Below, one piece after another: positions 23,061-35,455 of a DNA stretch of 64,000 nt (the first letter of the stretch is position 1; each line of letters opens with the position of its first letter). The notes below the pieces were generated by a model. It saw only the letters and a program-made list of their open reading frames with translations, searched no databases and was not told the origin of the DNA. Source of the DNA: Thuidium tamariscinum (Eukaryota > Streptophyta > Bryopsida > Hypnales > Thuidiaceae). The stretch lies in NCBI GenBank assembly GCA_947034885.2, contig OX344749.2, positions 5,533,501 to 5,597,500 of the forward strand, written 5' to 3'. The translations under genes and the position numbers were made by a program.

Positions 23061-23981
23061 CCCCTAAAGAACCAAGGCCTTTTTTCTATCAAAAATCTCT
23101 CAAAACTACCATTTCTGTTGCATTCACCCAAGAAAACAAAAGAAAATAATTTTTTAATAATATAACCGTAGGATCTTGTACTTAACTTGATTGAGATCGT
23201 GTGATAAAAATTTCGTGAAGTTCGACAATACAGATTAGAAGATATGAGCATTCAAAGTTGGAAATACAATTTTTTTTGAACTATGGACTGCAATTTCAGA
23301 TGACTTTGTTTGCCGTTTGTTGAACTTTTTTGCACTATAGACTTTGAATTAAAAAAAAATTGTGTTTAATAATTGAATTGAGAGTCTAAGAAAAAAAATT
23401 TACACAAAAAACACTTGATTTTCATTCTTTAAAAAATTGTTAAGTAGATGTAGGTCGAAGATTTAAAGAAAAATTAAATGGTTAATAACTCTAAGGTGGG
23501 ATTGAAATACAATAATCCCAATGGCGAGATTGTTCTAGCAAGTAAACATAACCTTATCCAACAATTTTTTTTGAAAAAATGTAAAAATTGCATTTAGAAA
23601 TGAATCCTAACGTTTATTTTTTTGAGAAATTGTTTAGATTGTCCAAGAAATAAGATTGTCCATAACTTTCTCATTATAAGTCCAAATAGAATGAATCAAA
23701 GCTTCACATGTAGGCAAAAATATATTATTTTAGAAAAAAATTTAAAAAATTAAACTTTGAATTTTTGCAAAAAAAATTCTGCCCGCCAAACGAAAATTTG
23801 GGCTTTTTGTGGTATAACTTTTGCTCCCGGTCACCAATTGAAATAAAAATTACATTCCCACAAAGCTAATCAGTTTTTCTATCTTGTGAGAAAGTTTCAA
23901 AAGTTTTCACCAAAAATTGAAGTCTACAAAACCTGCCCAAACTCCAAATTGTCCCTTGAGGGGACAATGGTCTTTTAGGAG
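23061..23981. mobile_element. TTAA-flanked element, family 1, copy B
   Basis: The left end is CCCCTAAAGAACCAAGGCC and the reversed right end is CTCCTAAAAGACCATTGTCC. Flanks are ATAA (23057-23060) and TTAA (23982-23985). It is 921 bp, an inverted relative of 32384-33312. Just inside the right end is the palindrome-like ttgtcccttgaggggacaa. There is no coding frame of note. Confidence 0.85.
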
Positions 23982-23985
23982 TTAA

Positions 23986-24710
23986 GGCAGTAGAAGCACC
24001 TATAACCCTCACTCTACCCAAAACCATCTCCTCTAAAATGTTGGAAAATCTTGGGAAGTGAATAGATGTGATTGTAAGAATGTACTACATTTGAATATGA
24101 GACCTTGGTGTTGATATTAGGTGCATTTGTAGTTGGCCCTTTAAAAATTCACACATTATACTTGTAGTGTCCAAATATTACATTTGATGATTTGAAAGTG
24201 CATTGAAATTTATTTTTCTGGCTAATAGGGTCTAATAATTTGTTGGATGTATGTTAATAGAAATCATATTAAAACCCTTTAAATTGAGGGTTATGGTGTT
24301 TCTATCTTAGAAGAAATTTATCCCTTATGCAAGGCCATTTGACTACATACAAATGTGCAACTATAAAAAAAATATTAAAAATCAATTAAAAATAATAATA
24401 TTTTGGCACATATAATTATGTAAATCACCCATATTTTTCCACTTAGAATTTGGGACTTTCAAAAGTTTTAATTTTTATTAAAAACATCATTTAAATTTTA
24501 AATATTAAAGAAAACTTATTGTTCCCTTAGATTTAGTTTTTTTTAAGATAAAACAATAGCTTCTAGAAATAAATATATCATCTTAGACTCTTAGAGCTCA
24601 TTTAACTTTAATATTAGAAGGGAGTCAAATGTTCTCTATAATTCATCTACATTATGGCTTTTTTAAAAGAAAAGAATTTTGAATTCAATTGGAAAAACTT
24701 CAATATCTTA
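23986..24710. other. AT-rich spacer, nothing recognised
   Basis: Long A/T-rich sequence without a gene or a repeat edge that I can support. Confidence 0.35.
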
Positions 24711-24714
24711 AGTA

Positions 24715-25454
24715 GGGTGATTGCAAGAAACACTTAACCTTTCTTTTGTCCCCTTGACCTTTAGTAGGTAGTTTTTTGCTCATAACTTTTGTATCTTTTG
24801 TTCATTTGACTTGAAACTTGAAATGAAGGTGCCTACAAAAGTTTTACATTTTGTGTATTTTTTCAATTTTTTCAAAATTATTTTACTATTTTTTAATTGC
24901 CCCCAATTGGGTGTCTATTTTGGCCATTTTGGGGGGTTTTAGTCCTATTTTTGACCCAAAAATGAAAATTTTGAGCTGAAAATTGGCATGCAAGGATCTC
25001 ACCTAAAGTTACACAAGACCACGAAGAGATTTTTTGAAAATTCTATATTGTTCAACCTCCACATGTTGTCAAAGTGGCTGACTTTGCACAAATGTAGAGA
25101 ATAGAATTAATTTTTTTCAAAGATGAAATTTGTCGGAAAAGAAAGACCTTTACTTGGAAAAAAAAAAAATTTCGTTTTCATTTTTTGAATTTTTTTACTA
25201 TTTTTACCAAATTAGTGAAAAAAGAGTTATTTTCATTGTATTTTCCATTGTCTATAACATTTAGAGAAAAAATTTCTTAGGTCTGAATTTCAAGAGACAT
25301 AATATTCTCATTTCTCTTCAAATTATCCATACTTTTTTCAATTTAAAAAAAAATTATTCCAAAGGGTTATAGGACTTACAATAGTCACAAGACTCACTAA
25401 TTTTGAGCCATTTTGAGCCAAAACCAGTAACTAAAGTGTTTCTTGCAACGACCC
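24715..25454. mobile_element. GGGTSATTGC family element F5
   Basis: The left end is GGGTGATTGCAAGAAACACT and the reversed right end is GGGTCGTTGCAAGAAACACT. The exact 4-bp duplication is AGTA (24711-24714 and 25455-25458). It is 740 bp, closest to F4. Confidence 0.87.
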
Positions 25455-25458
25455 AGTA

Positions 25459-25979
25459 CTCTAATATAAGTTATTAGTCATTGCTAAATTCCTTTAACCT
25501 TAGAAAGGCATGCCCCCCATCACCAAGTCATCAAGATAGTTACCAAAATATTTCAATTATTAAATCAACAAGTACATAATTCTTTAATTCTACAATGAAT
25601 AGGTAGAAAAGTCATTCATTGAACCTCTTAGATTTACACCATCTTTATAAGATTAAAGTTAGTTATACTTCTAGAATACGATCAAATGTCTTCATCTATT
25701 GTTACTTCTAGTGATTAGTGAACATTACAAACACTTACAAATTACTTCAATTCAAATATATGGACGTCATTAAGCTCGTAGCTAAACTATATCAATGTAT
25801 ATAATATTTAAACTAATAAGTTGCTTAATTGAAATCATTACAACATCCTATTGTACAATTAGCCATAAGCCTTAGTTGATGACTTAAACAATTCTATACA
25901 TATTTAGAAACAATTAAAGGCAATATGGCAAATTTCATTAAATTGGTGACATTCTATTACTTTGACACTTGTTATGTAC
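25459..25979. other. AT-rich spacer, nothing recognised
   Basis: No gene, repeat end or RNA is supported. Confidence 0.3.
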
Positions 25980-26119
25980 AATTTAGACCACACAGTCTAA
26001 AATCTAAATTTGTCATAGATCTTTAAGATCTATATGAATTATAGAGGTTTGAAAATCTACACCTGTCTTAGAAACCTAGATGTTAGTATTTACTTCAAAG
26101 TTCAAACCGAGCAATCTGA
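25980..26119. repeat. Remnant of the Z family (tttagaccacacagtctaaa palindrome)
   Basis: The palindrome tttagaccacacagtctaaa and the following agatct-rich stretch resemble the interior of the inverted-repeat element at 30001-30174. The terminal repeats are not preserved. Confidence 0.4.
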
Positions 26120-26528
26120 AAAAATGGCATATGGAATACTTCCATTTAAATAAAATTCACCATCAATGTAAATTTTCTACCTAAGCATAGAAAGATAGAA
26201 ATCACTAGGATTGCAATTTTTTTGTAGTTTTATTATAAAATTGAAATTACAATCAATTTTGAGAGCCCAAAAGTGCTTTGATCATGTAGCCAGTGTCTAG
26301 ACTCTTCTAATTCCAATCATTCAAAAACTACTTTCTCACTTACGACTTACTACTTTCTTACTTCCTACTTTCGAACATGTGCCACGACCTTGTTGATCGG
26401 ACCATCCTTGAAAAGGACAAAAAGAACACATTCTAAGCTTGTGTTGGAAATCTATTCCAACCTTGGTTGAAAATAAGTGCAACCTACATGTTGGGTATCG
26501 CTCCCTAGTCAAGAATGGGTGGTCTACC
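26120..26528. mobile_element. Repeat family Y, copy 1
   Basis: Landmarks recur in order in four other places (29519-29921 inverted, 30570-30990, about 37905-38245, 60468-60880 inverted): gaaattacaatcaattttga, gtctagactcttc, acttcctactttc, acatgtgccac, attccaaccttggttgaaaa. The right end gggtggtctacc matches the TIR of copy 3. The left end is approximate. Confidence 0.6.
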
Positions 26529-28800
26529 ATATTCCATATTTCTTACCTACATAAGAATTCAAGTTCACTTAGGACACTTGAAGATACTTTGTTTCGGTAT
26601 CAATTGTCCACAGTGACAAGTCACCGTAATGATTAATTCTACAATTAGATACATAATAGTGATATTTTTTGCAATCTATACAACAAACATAGTTTCTTGG
26701 TACATGTTACCATGTTATCTTGGTACGGCAGTGAATATTTAGAGAACTTACTGTGGAATTGCCATAAATGAGGAAAGGCGGGGGCAGTTTTTTTCAGTGT
26801 ACAGTCCGACTGCATGCGAAGCGTTTTGTATTTGTGAGAAACCAACAGAGCCGGCTCTTGTGATCTAAGCTTAGTGCACAAGTACTGGTCGAACGGTCTA
26901 CGTGACGGACTTCATTTGGAGGTGTACAGTACAGTGCAGCGACCGCAATCGGGACCGCCGCACTTGACCTTGTCTAGACTAAACCGACGGACGAGTTGCA
27001 GTATCCTGGGGTCTACACATGTATACAGTTCGTAGCAGTACCACCATGGTAAAGACTACGATCAAGACTTTTCTCCTCCGCCATGACTTTGACAAACTTG
27101 GCATGGCCTAGCTAGCTGGCTGGGGCAGGGGCCGGACTAGGGTCTAACTTACAATCATATAATCGATCGCCCTGGCTGGCCTGGCCTGGCCATGGACAGT
27201 AGTCTAGGTTCGTGTTTGACCTAGCTGAATCGGAATCTGCTCATCACCAACTTCCCCAGCCGCGCCTTTCCACCGAAATTGTCATGGACCTCAGTCACCT
27301 GACCATCCCTGGCTCAAATTTCACCATTGACTCGCAATATAATATAAGTTAAGTTATGCAGGACATGATCGATTCGGAAGCTCTCAGATACAAATTATAT
27401 ACAGTGTAGTCTTCTGCACACATCAAAGTTCCGTCCCCGAAATATGTAAATATATTATTCTGTTGTTGTACGAAAGCTGCTAGCTGAAGTTTCTGTGAAC
27501 GCCTCCGATCCAACTCGTTAACCTTAACTTAGAAGTTAGACATCGAGCTAATCACGTGCAGCTAGATTAGTCCCGAGATTATCGAAGTGTGTGTACCTTG
27601 CTTCGGTAACCAAGTGGCTTCATTTAGCTTACCTCAAGCTTGATCCTCAGACACAAGTCACCCAGTTGGAGCACAAGTTTCAACACAGATTCAGGAAACT
27701 AGCACATGCTTAATTTGCAAGCTACGCGCTTGATTAACGAATAACTAACACGCGATTAACAGTTGAACACGCGATTAACGTACAAATATGTAGCACGTGA
27801 TTTCCACCCAGCTAAAATTAAAGAGTGGAAAGTTTACACTCTCAGCAGTCTTCTCTCGTATCGTCACTCTCGCACAAAGCTGGCCATTATAGAACATACT
27901 GAAGCGGGTTAAGAACGGGTTAAGAATAACCATGCCAACTTTCTATAAAATGGCTATATTCCATACGCCATTTTCAGACCACGCAGTCTAAACCATCTAG
28001 GATTAGTATAGATTTCAGACCACGCGGTCAAAACTGTGCCAAAGTTGGGGAATGACTGCCATTGTTAACGAAATCCCCCAGTGGAAGCTAATGCAGTACT
28101 CGGTCGTCACCTTTTTAGCTGTAAATTGGGTTTGCCTTACCACCAATGCAGTATTGCGAATCCCTCGACGTACCTTCTCTTCGATCAATCTGCAAGACAG
28201 TCCAGCTTTTTCAGTTGTACTCCGTCCCCAAGTCCCGGCAACTGATCCTCCTGAACCAGGACAGATTTCAAAAGAGCAACCAAACTCTGCTAGAAATCCC
28301 TGATCGATGCAAACTGTTGGCATCGTACACAGTTGACTCTAATTCATCTGCTATTTCCCCATGCGTAATAAGTTACACTGGCTGAGAATATCCCTGGAAT
28401 GTTTTTGAAGTGTTTGTGAGAACCTCTTTCGAATATCGGTAGATTCGGTACCAGTGCTCATCCTGAAAAGTGAGGGACGGAGTATGTAGGTCTGCCATTG
28501 GAGTATAATTTTAACTACAGGTGTTGGGTTCAGTACCACGTGGCGGGTGGAGCGGCACTTGAAATACGGGTGTGGGATACTGTATCACTCATTGATTTGC
28601 CTGAAAAGCAAGAGGGGTAAGTTATAACCTATATGGCGGAAGCGGAGTTTGCGTACCATATCACTATTGGGGGAATGCTGCTGGGCAGCACGGGCAGTTC
28701 GACATCGCTGCCCGCTACCCGGATTGTGAGGCCATGACTCAGTCCCCCAGATGAGGACTTTATCTACCAAGATAACTTAAATTTCATTCAGTCATAATTG
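26529..28800. other. GC-richer intergenic island without a recognised gene
   Basis: Composition is near 45% GC, with many gatc, ggcctggcc and ctagctagctggctgg motifs around 27110-27200. No frame shows protein-like features; 83- and 102-codon frames on opposite strands at 28015-28323 overlap and look incidental. It may be old promoter or non-coding transcript DNA. At 27938-28045 lies a Z-family remnant with gaccacgcagtc and gaccacgcggtc. Confidence 0.35.
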
Positions 28801-29518
28801 ACCACATATCTGCGCCAATTGCACGTGCACATGCCTGGGGGTGCCTTTGAGGTTTCAGGGTCTGGCTTCCCATTGGTCTTGATCTAGGGTATAGGCCTTG
28901 CTAAATTTTCAAGGGTCCCGGGAAAAATTCACAAGTGGGAAATACAAAACACAGAAGATCAACCCTAGAAAGACAATACAGAAACTAAATGTCCAATGGG
29001 GTGATGAAGAGTCCTTCTATGTACGATAGAAGTACAAATGTTCATCTTTGGAATTTTGTTTGAAAAGGAAAGATATTCTACAATAGTTTTACCTTTAATG
29101 AATGCTCTTGGGTTCTTTATAACCAAAAGATTCACACATGACTGAAAAGGTTGATTTCCACAATGACCAACCCATCCTTGAGGGAGAAGAGTGAAAATTG
29201 AAGTGAATTGTTTGGATGAGTGTGATATAGAAAGAAGGCATGTCACGCTTTAGAGTGAAACTTAGATGACATCAAAATTTTCATTCATGGAATTATTATC
29301 TTCAAAGAAATTACATGTTGAAAGTTATTGCTTGAATTTTTTAAATCTAAAGGATTTTATCTTTATCTTTTTTGTAAATTAATTCCTATATCTTGGCTAC
29401 ACTAGCATTTAAAATGGATTAATAGTCAAGAAATTGGAAGAAATGTATTTTATAGGTTTTAGAAGAAACATTGTCAACACAATGTGGCAACACTATTGTC
29501 AAACAACTTTATGGAAGA
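28801..29518. other. Spacer, nothing recognised
   Basis: AT content increases to the right. No gene or element end is supported. Confidence 0.3.
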
Positions 29519-29921
29519 GGGACCCATTACCAATTGGTGCCCTATGAACAATCAATAGGGGACTATATTTTCAACCAAGGTTGGAATAAATTTCCATGTT
29601 CTCCTAGGATTGTGCATTTTTCTACTTTCTCAAGGTTTGGACCAATACATTAATGACACATAAATGAGCAAGAAAGTAAGAAGCAATGAGCGGAAAAATT
29701 CTTGAATGATTAGAATTGGATGGCTCCAGATGTTGGTCATGGGTCAAGTCCAACTTTAGCCTTTCAAAATTCATAGTAATTTCAATTCAAAGAGGTAAAA
29801 TTACCAAATTTTTTACAATCTCCAACATTTCTATCAATGCACCTCTAAAAATATTTCCGACTTTGCTTTGCACTACACCAAATCAAGTCCAAATGTACTT
29901 ATTTTATTGGTTATGAGTCCC
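29519..29921. mobile_element. Repeat family Y, copy 2 (inverted)
   Basis: The left end GGGACCCATTACCAATTGG is matched by the reversed right end GGGACTCATAACCAATAAA. The interior corresponds to copy 1 in reverse complement. It is 403 bp, with no coding frame. Confidence 0.65.
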
Positions 29922-30000
29922 TCGAATACTATAACTTGATTTTCCAGCTTAAATACCATGGTCTAATACTCTAACCAACATTTACACATTGTCAAAAATA

Positions 30001-30174
30001 GATATTTCGTTAAAATGGCGGTATTCTTACGCCATTTTCCCGTTCATTCTCTAGGTCTAGTATAGATTTCAGACTCCAGGGTCTTAAAATCTAGGAGCGG
30101 TATACAGTTTAGACCACATGGTCTAAACCTGAAAATGCCAAGTTTGTGGCATACCGCCATTTTAACGAAATATC
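30001..30174. mobile_element. Short inverted-repeat element Z, copy 1
   Basis: The first 24 bases, beginning GATATTTCGTTAAAATGGCG, are the exact reverse complement of the last 24. The interior holds a 20-base palindrome, tttagaccacatggtctaaa. It is 174 bp. A clear target duplication is not visible, so the superfamily is open. Confidence 0.8.
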
Positions 30175-30569
30175 CGTTCAAAGTCTTTAAATACCTTTAC
30201 TTTGATTCTAATTAAAAACATCAAGGTCTAACAAGTGTTTTCAAGTTAATTTGATTTTCAATTAGTTATGACAATTTTTAGAATATGTAAAATATATAGG
30301 AACCACTATAACAAGGCCTATTTGATTTGATGTGTCATTACATTATTTTATTTTATTTTCTCTTGCAAATTAACCATATAAAGACATAATCTTGTTACCA
30401 AGGTAGTTGTCTAAAAATGATTCCTTGATGGTTAATTGGTTAGCTGCATTCTTTGTTTTTATAAATTCCTTGAAAATCATTCATTGGATACTTCTAATCC
30501 TTTAGTATCCTTACTAGTGTAATTGAAGGCTATAGTTTTTTCACAAATTGAAAAAGAACTAGGGAATAA
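30175..30569. other. AT-rich spacer, nothing recognised
   Basis: No supported feature. Confidence 0.3.
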
Positions 30570-30990
30570 GGTAGAACCACCCATAACTGATCATTTAAGG
30601 TATTCTACATATAATCTAATATAGTATAAGGCAAAACCAATATTTTTAGAGGTGCAACAATAGAAATGACAAGAATTGCAAAAACTTTGGTAATTTTATC
30701 ACATAAATTGAAATTACGATGAATTTTGAAAGCCAAAAAGTGTTGCTGATCTATTACTAATATGTAAATCCTTTCAATCACAATCTTTTAAGAACTCTAT
30801 CTTATTCATTACTTCCTACTTTCTTGCTCACTAATTTGCGACATGTGTTATAAATTTATTAGTTCTTATCTTGAAAAATAAAAGAACATGCATTTCAAGC
30901 ATTGGTTGAAAATTTGTTCCAATCTTAGTAGAATTAAATGCAATCTATAGGTTGGGGATGGGGCACTAATTGGCTATGGATGGTTCTACC
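30570..30990. mobile_element. Repeat family Y, copy 3, with terminal inverted repeats
   Basis: The left end is GGTAGAACCACCCATAAC and the reversed right end is GGTAGAACCATCCATAGCC. Flanks are ATAA and TTGG, possibly a worn TTAA pair. It is 421 bp and non-coding. Confidence 0.7.
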
Positions 30991-31101
30991 TTGGTAAGAT
31001 AAGTCTAAATCTTAAATAGACACAAAACTTTGTAACCAAGGTAGCTACCAAAATATTTCAATGCACAAACTAATAGGTATATTCTTTGTTTCTACATTGA
31101 T

Positions 31102-31260
31102 GGTCAATTTCGTTAAAATGGTGGTATTCCAATAAAATGGCACATTTTCTTCCTCTACCTCTAGGCCTCTATGTCAAAATGGTACATGAAATATGTGAGA
31201 ATGGCACTTGAAATTTGTCAAAATGGCACTCGGAATACCGCCATTTTAACAAAATTGATC
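31102..31260. mobile_element. Short inverted-repeat element Z, copy 2
   Basis: Terminal repeats of about 29 bases (GGTCAATTTCGTTAAAATGG on the left) have about three mismatches. The core ttcgttaaaatggYggtatt is shared with 30001-30174, but the interior differs and repeats the motif gtcaaaatggYac three times. Confidence 0.7.
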
Positions 31261-31607
31261 AATTTGATAGGATTTTTAAGACTTAAAGCATCATTTGAGG
31301 ACATTAGAGATGAAATTATGATTTCAATTTTTTTTTAATTTTACAATTATTATATTTATTTTTTAAGTGCAATTTCTACACTATTGGTTTGGCTTTAGAG
31401 AGCCCTTTTGAGGCCCCACTCTTTCTTTAATGTTAACCCTGTAAGGTGAAACTGGTTCAATGGATGACTCAAGGATAACTTCATTGTTTCTTATAGAAAA
31501 ACAGAATGCACTTATTGGTCCAATAATCAGAGGAAAATGGTACCTAGATCCTGTTGAATTGGAAGGTCCCTAGAGTCCTGGACTATTGCAATGAAGTATT
31601 TATTTTG
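31261..31607. other. Spacer, nothing recognised
   Basis: No gene or repeat edge is supported. Confidence 0.3.
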
Positions 31608-31615
31608 CACAAGAT

Positions 31616-31908
31616 CAAGTTTTTTTTTTTCATTTCTTGTGAAGTGCCAAAGTGCGATATTTCATTTTATTGTGGAGCTCCAAATCTCAACATTCATCCA
31701 TATATTGGATAGAAAATATCATATTAGCACATAATATATATCTATCATTCTTTTTTCATCCATTATTTGGAAATTTCACCATTTAAAAAAAAATTGAAGT
31801 TTATTGGTGATTTCATCCAAAATTTTACTGTTTTTTTCCTATAAGCTTGGTGCCAGGCCAAAAAATTTGGTACAATTTTGTACCAAATCGCTAGAAAAAA
31901 AAACCCTG
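31616..31908. mobile_element. hAT-like short element R, copy 1
   Basis: Ends are CAAGTTTTTTTTTTC and, reversed, CAGGGTTTTTTTTTC. The 8-bp flanks CACAAGAT (31608-31615) and CACAAGAC (31909-31916) differ at one base. Ends in CA(G/A)G and an 8-bp duplication fit hAT. It is 293 bp, with a close inverted relative at 60971-61269. A local inverted repeat ttggtacaattttgtaccaa lies near the right end. Confidence 0.8.
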
Positions 31909-31916
31909 CACAAGAC

Positions 31917-32379
31917 TGTGGGTAAAAACTCTTGCAGAGGACAATTTCCTCATGTGGATAAAAGATGTATGAGCTAAATTTGCTCTAATCAAAACATTGA
32001 ATATCATAGGAACCAATTATCATTTTTTTAAATAATTAATTAAAAATTTTAAAAACATTGAATATACTTCTTTTTCTTTCATTTAAATTTCTTTTTCTTT
32101 TTCAAACTATACTTCTTTCTTTCACATACCTTCTTGAGAGTGTCTCCAATATAGTTTCTTATTTCATTTGTTTTTGGCAGAAAAAGACCTCAAATTGAGT
32201 GATGAAGCTATTTTCATCCATAGGCATAGATGAACTAGGAAAGTGTGGATGGAGACTCAACTCCCATATTTGACGATCAAGGTCAAAAAAAAATTTTAAA
32301 TGGAGGAAATTTTGAGGATCTATTTTTTCAATTTATTCTCTTATGAAGAAAATATATAATTTGATGGAGTATTTGTATT
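31917..32379. other. AT-rich spacer, nothing recognised
   Basis: T-rich and A-rich runs without a supported feature. Confidence 0.3.
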
Positions 32380-32383
32380 TTAA

Positions 32384-33312
32384 CCCCTAAAAGTCCATTG
32401 TCCCCTTAGGGGACAATTTGGAGTTTGGACAGGTTCCAATGACCTCAATTCTTAGTGAAACTTTTTGAAACTTTCTCATAAGATAGGAAAATTGATTGGC
32501 TTCATGTGAATATAATTTTTATTTCAATTGGTGCTTGGGAGCAAAAGTTATACTACAAAAAGCCCAAATTTTAACTCAGTGAGTAAAAAAATTAATTTAC
32601 AAAAACTTGAAATTAAATTTTAAAATTTTTTTGTCTTATGTTTCATATTTTTTTCTATGTGTGAAGCTTTGATTCATTCCATTTGGATTAGTTATGTGAA
32701 AGTTATGAACAATCTTGTCTTTCCAACAGTTTGAACATCTTCTTGAAAAAATAACTTATAGGACTCATTTCTAAATGCAGTTTTCACATTATTTTTTTAA
32801 ATAAAAAATTCTTGACAAGATTGAATTTGCTTGCTAGAACAATCTCACAGTTTGGATTATTGTGTTTCAATTCCATCTTAGAGCTATTAACGATTTAATT
32901 TTTCTTTCAATCTTGGACCTACCTCTACTTAATAATTTTTTAAAGAATGAAAATCAAGTAATTTTTTTTTAAATTACTTTCCTAGACTTTCAATTTAATT
33001 CTTAAACACAATTTTTTTAATTCAAAGTCCATAGTGTAAAAAAATTCAACAAATGACAATCAAAGTCATCTGAAATTATAGCACAGTGTTTAAAAGAAAC
33101 TATGTTTTTCAACTTTGAATGCTCATATCTTCCAATCTATAAGATCAAACTTTATGAAATGTTTACCACATGATCTTAGACCAACTAAGTAGAAGATCCT
33201 ATGGTTAGATTCTATAAAAAAAAAAACTTTTATTTGTTCTTTTAGATGAATGCAACAAAAATTTCAGTTCTGAGTGGTTTTTGACAGAAAAATGGCCTTA
33301 GGCCTTTAGGGA
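32384..33312. mobile_element. TTAA-flanked element, family 1, copy C
   Basis: The left end is CCCCTAAAAGTCCATTGTCC and the reversed right end is TCCCTAAAGGCCTAAGGCC. Exact TTAA is on both sides (32380-32383, 33313-33316). It is 929 bp. Directly inside the left end is the perfect palindrome ttgtccccttaggggacaa. No coding frame. Confidence 0.88.
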
Positions 33313-33316
33313 TTAA

Positions 33317-35150
33317 ACATTTGTTAGATTTGATTCCAAACTTTAATTAAATATTGGACACACAATGTTGACCTCAATAGATAGAAACAATATCCATTTG
33401 AAAACAATTGAGACTATTTCAATTTTTTAACCTCCAAATGGTATATTGGACTTAGCATTTTTCAAGTAGACCATTAATATCAAGTCAAAAAAAAATATTT
33501 TAAAATCAACTTTTAGAAAGCATGTGTAATATATGCTATAAAATTAGATTTCTAGCACACAATTTCTTTTTCCAATTTGAGTAAGCAATTGAAGAATTAT
33601 GAGGTAAAATATGTTTTCAATCTCAATTTGAGCAACTAGTAGGAAAAAAATTTATTTTGATTAATTTTTCTAATCAAACCATAGATATAGCTAACTCATA
33701 AGAGTACCTTGTGCCAAATTTCCAAAGTCAAATAACTCATTTATTTATAAGAAATTTGCCTTGAAACTTTAGAGAGAAAAATCACAACATTTCACTTGCA
33801 TAGTTCAACTTTAAAGGTTCTTTCTAGGAAAGCTTATGTGTCTCAAAAGTCAAAACCTTTTCAATTTGATGGGCTGCATTGAAATTTAGTTGAAAATCCT
33901 TGAAAAAAAATTCAAGAAAAGAAACTTTATAATAAGAAATAATTCTTGCCAACTAACTTGCTAGGGTTGAGGATAAAAAGGACTAAATTGAACAAAGTTT
34001 TGTAACTATTAATCCAAATTCTAAGTAACTATTTTATGAAATTTGTCTTGCATTCAAGACTATCCTTGTGTGCACCTATATATAAACTTCTAACTATAGG
34101 ATCAAAAAGTTGAGATTACAAATGCCAATCTAAAATAAAGTAAAGCCTCCAAAACAACCCTCAATCATTTAAGGATTAAGGCATCGTTGAGTTTTTCTAT
34201 TGAAATATATATTATTGAGTATTTTCTCAACAAAATGGTTTTTCATATTGCATGTAATTGGACTTATTCTCAGAAGAAATGATGACCCATTCAAAAGCCT
34301 TACTTGGAGTCTCAACCCTTATTTATATCACATATAAAACTCATTTTCTTATAACTCAATGTTAAATTTTTTTCATTTTCAGGTAGATTCAATAATAGGA
34401 TTTTCTTAGTTCATTTTTAAAAAATTATGTCTTAGATTCCTCTAGTAAAAGTCTCAATCAATTGCAAAAATATAATGCTTGAATTTTAAAAACAATCTCT
34501 TTCAATCATTCATTTCCAAAGGTGAAGTTCTACCTTTCAAAAACATTTATTAGAATAATTATACATATGTCTTTCAACTTGAAGAAAAATTAGCCTTAAT
34601 ATTTGTAATGATTTATAAAAGAATTTATACACTTCATAAATTCCCAAAACAAAATGACAAATTTTAAAAATATAATCAAATTTATACATATTGTATGCAT
34701 AAGATTGAGTTTAAATCTTTTAAATAAATTTCAAATTTAATTAGATTAAAATTCTTATTAAAGTCAAAAAGAAATTCTCATTACCAAAAATGTACCAAAT
34801 TTTCTTGTAAGGCTAATGAAAATTATATTTTGAGTATGCATTATAATTGTTTCATAAATTTCATCTAATTCATTCAATATCCATTCAATGAGATTTCAAT
34901 GCACACTAAGTTATCAAGATGTTAAATCCTACCATCAAAGGTGGGCTTGGCAAGATAAATTTTGGATTCTTGTAGGCAAAAGTGAAAAATCCCCCTATTT
35001 TGTGCCGTGTTTAGAGTATGTTAGTGACTTGACTTAACTAATTTGGGATCTCTAATTACAATTATGAATTCAAAATTTGCAAAAAAATTATTTGCAAAAT
35101 ATTAAAAAAATTCTTGTACTTTCTCTTTCAAGAGGTAAATCCACCTTCAA
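33317..35150. other. AT-rich intergenic DNA, nothing recognised
   Basis: About 1.8 kb of strongly AT-rich sequence. I could not tie any part to the repeat families elsewhere in the window or to a gene. Confidence 0.3.
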
Positions 35151-35289
35151 TTGATAAGCCCACATTTTATGGTAGGATTTATGGTCTTCCCTAAATTACT
35201 AGTATTCAGATTTTCCCTAGGACAAGTTGAGTTTGTTGATCCTAGTAAGCAAGCAAGCAAAAAAATTTCTAACTTCAAACCTTATAACC

Positions 35290-35451
35290 TTTTAATCTAT
35301 GCAATAAAAAAATTTGAAATTTTTCCACATATTTCCACAATTGTGTAGTATGAATTTTTATGGTTGGATTCTAAGAAAAAAAATCTTGTTTTACCTACTA
35401 CCCTAAAAAGGTGGAAATTTATGTCCAAAATGTGCCTTAGTCCTTTAGGGT
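35290..35451. mobile_element. Right end fragment of a TTAA-flanked CCCTAAAGG element
   Basis: The end, read inward, is aCCCTAAAGGACTAAGGC, followed outward by TTAA (35452-35455). The interior up to about 35290 resembles the family 1/2 end segment (bases after ttggattctaaga). A left end was not found, so this is truncated. Confidence 0.5.
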
Positions 35452-35455
35452 TTAA

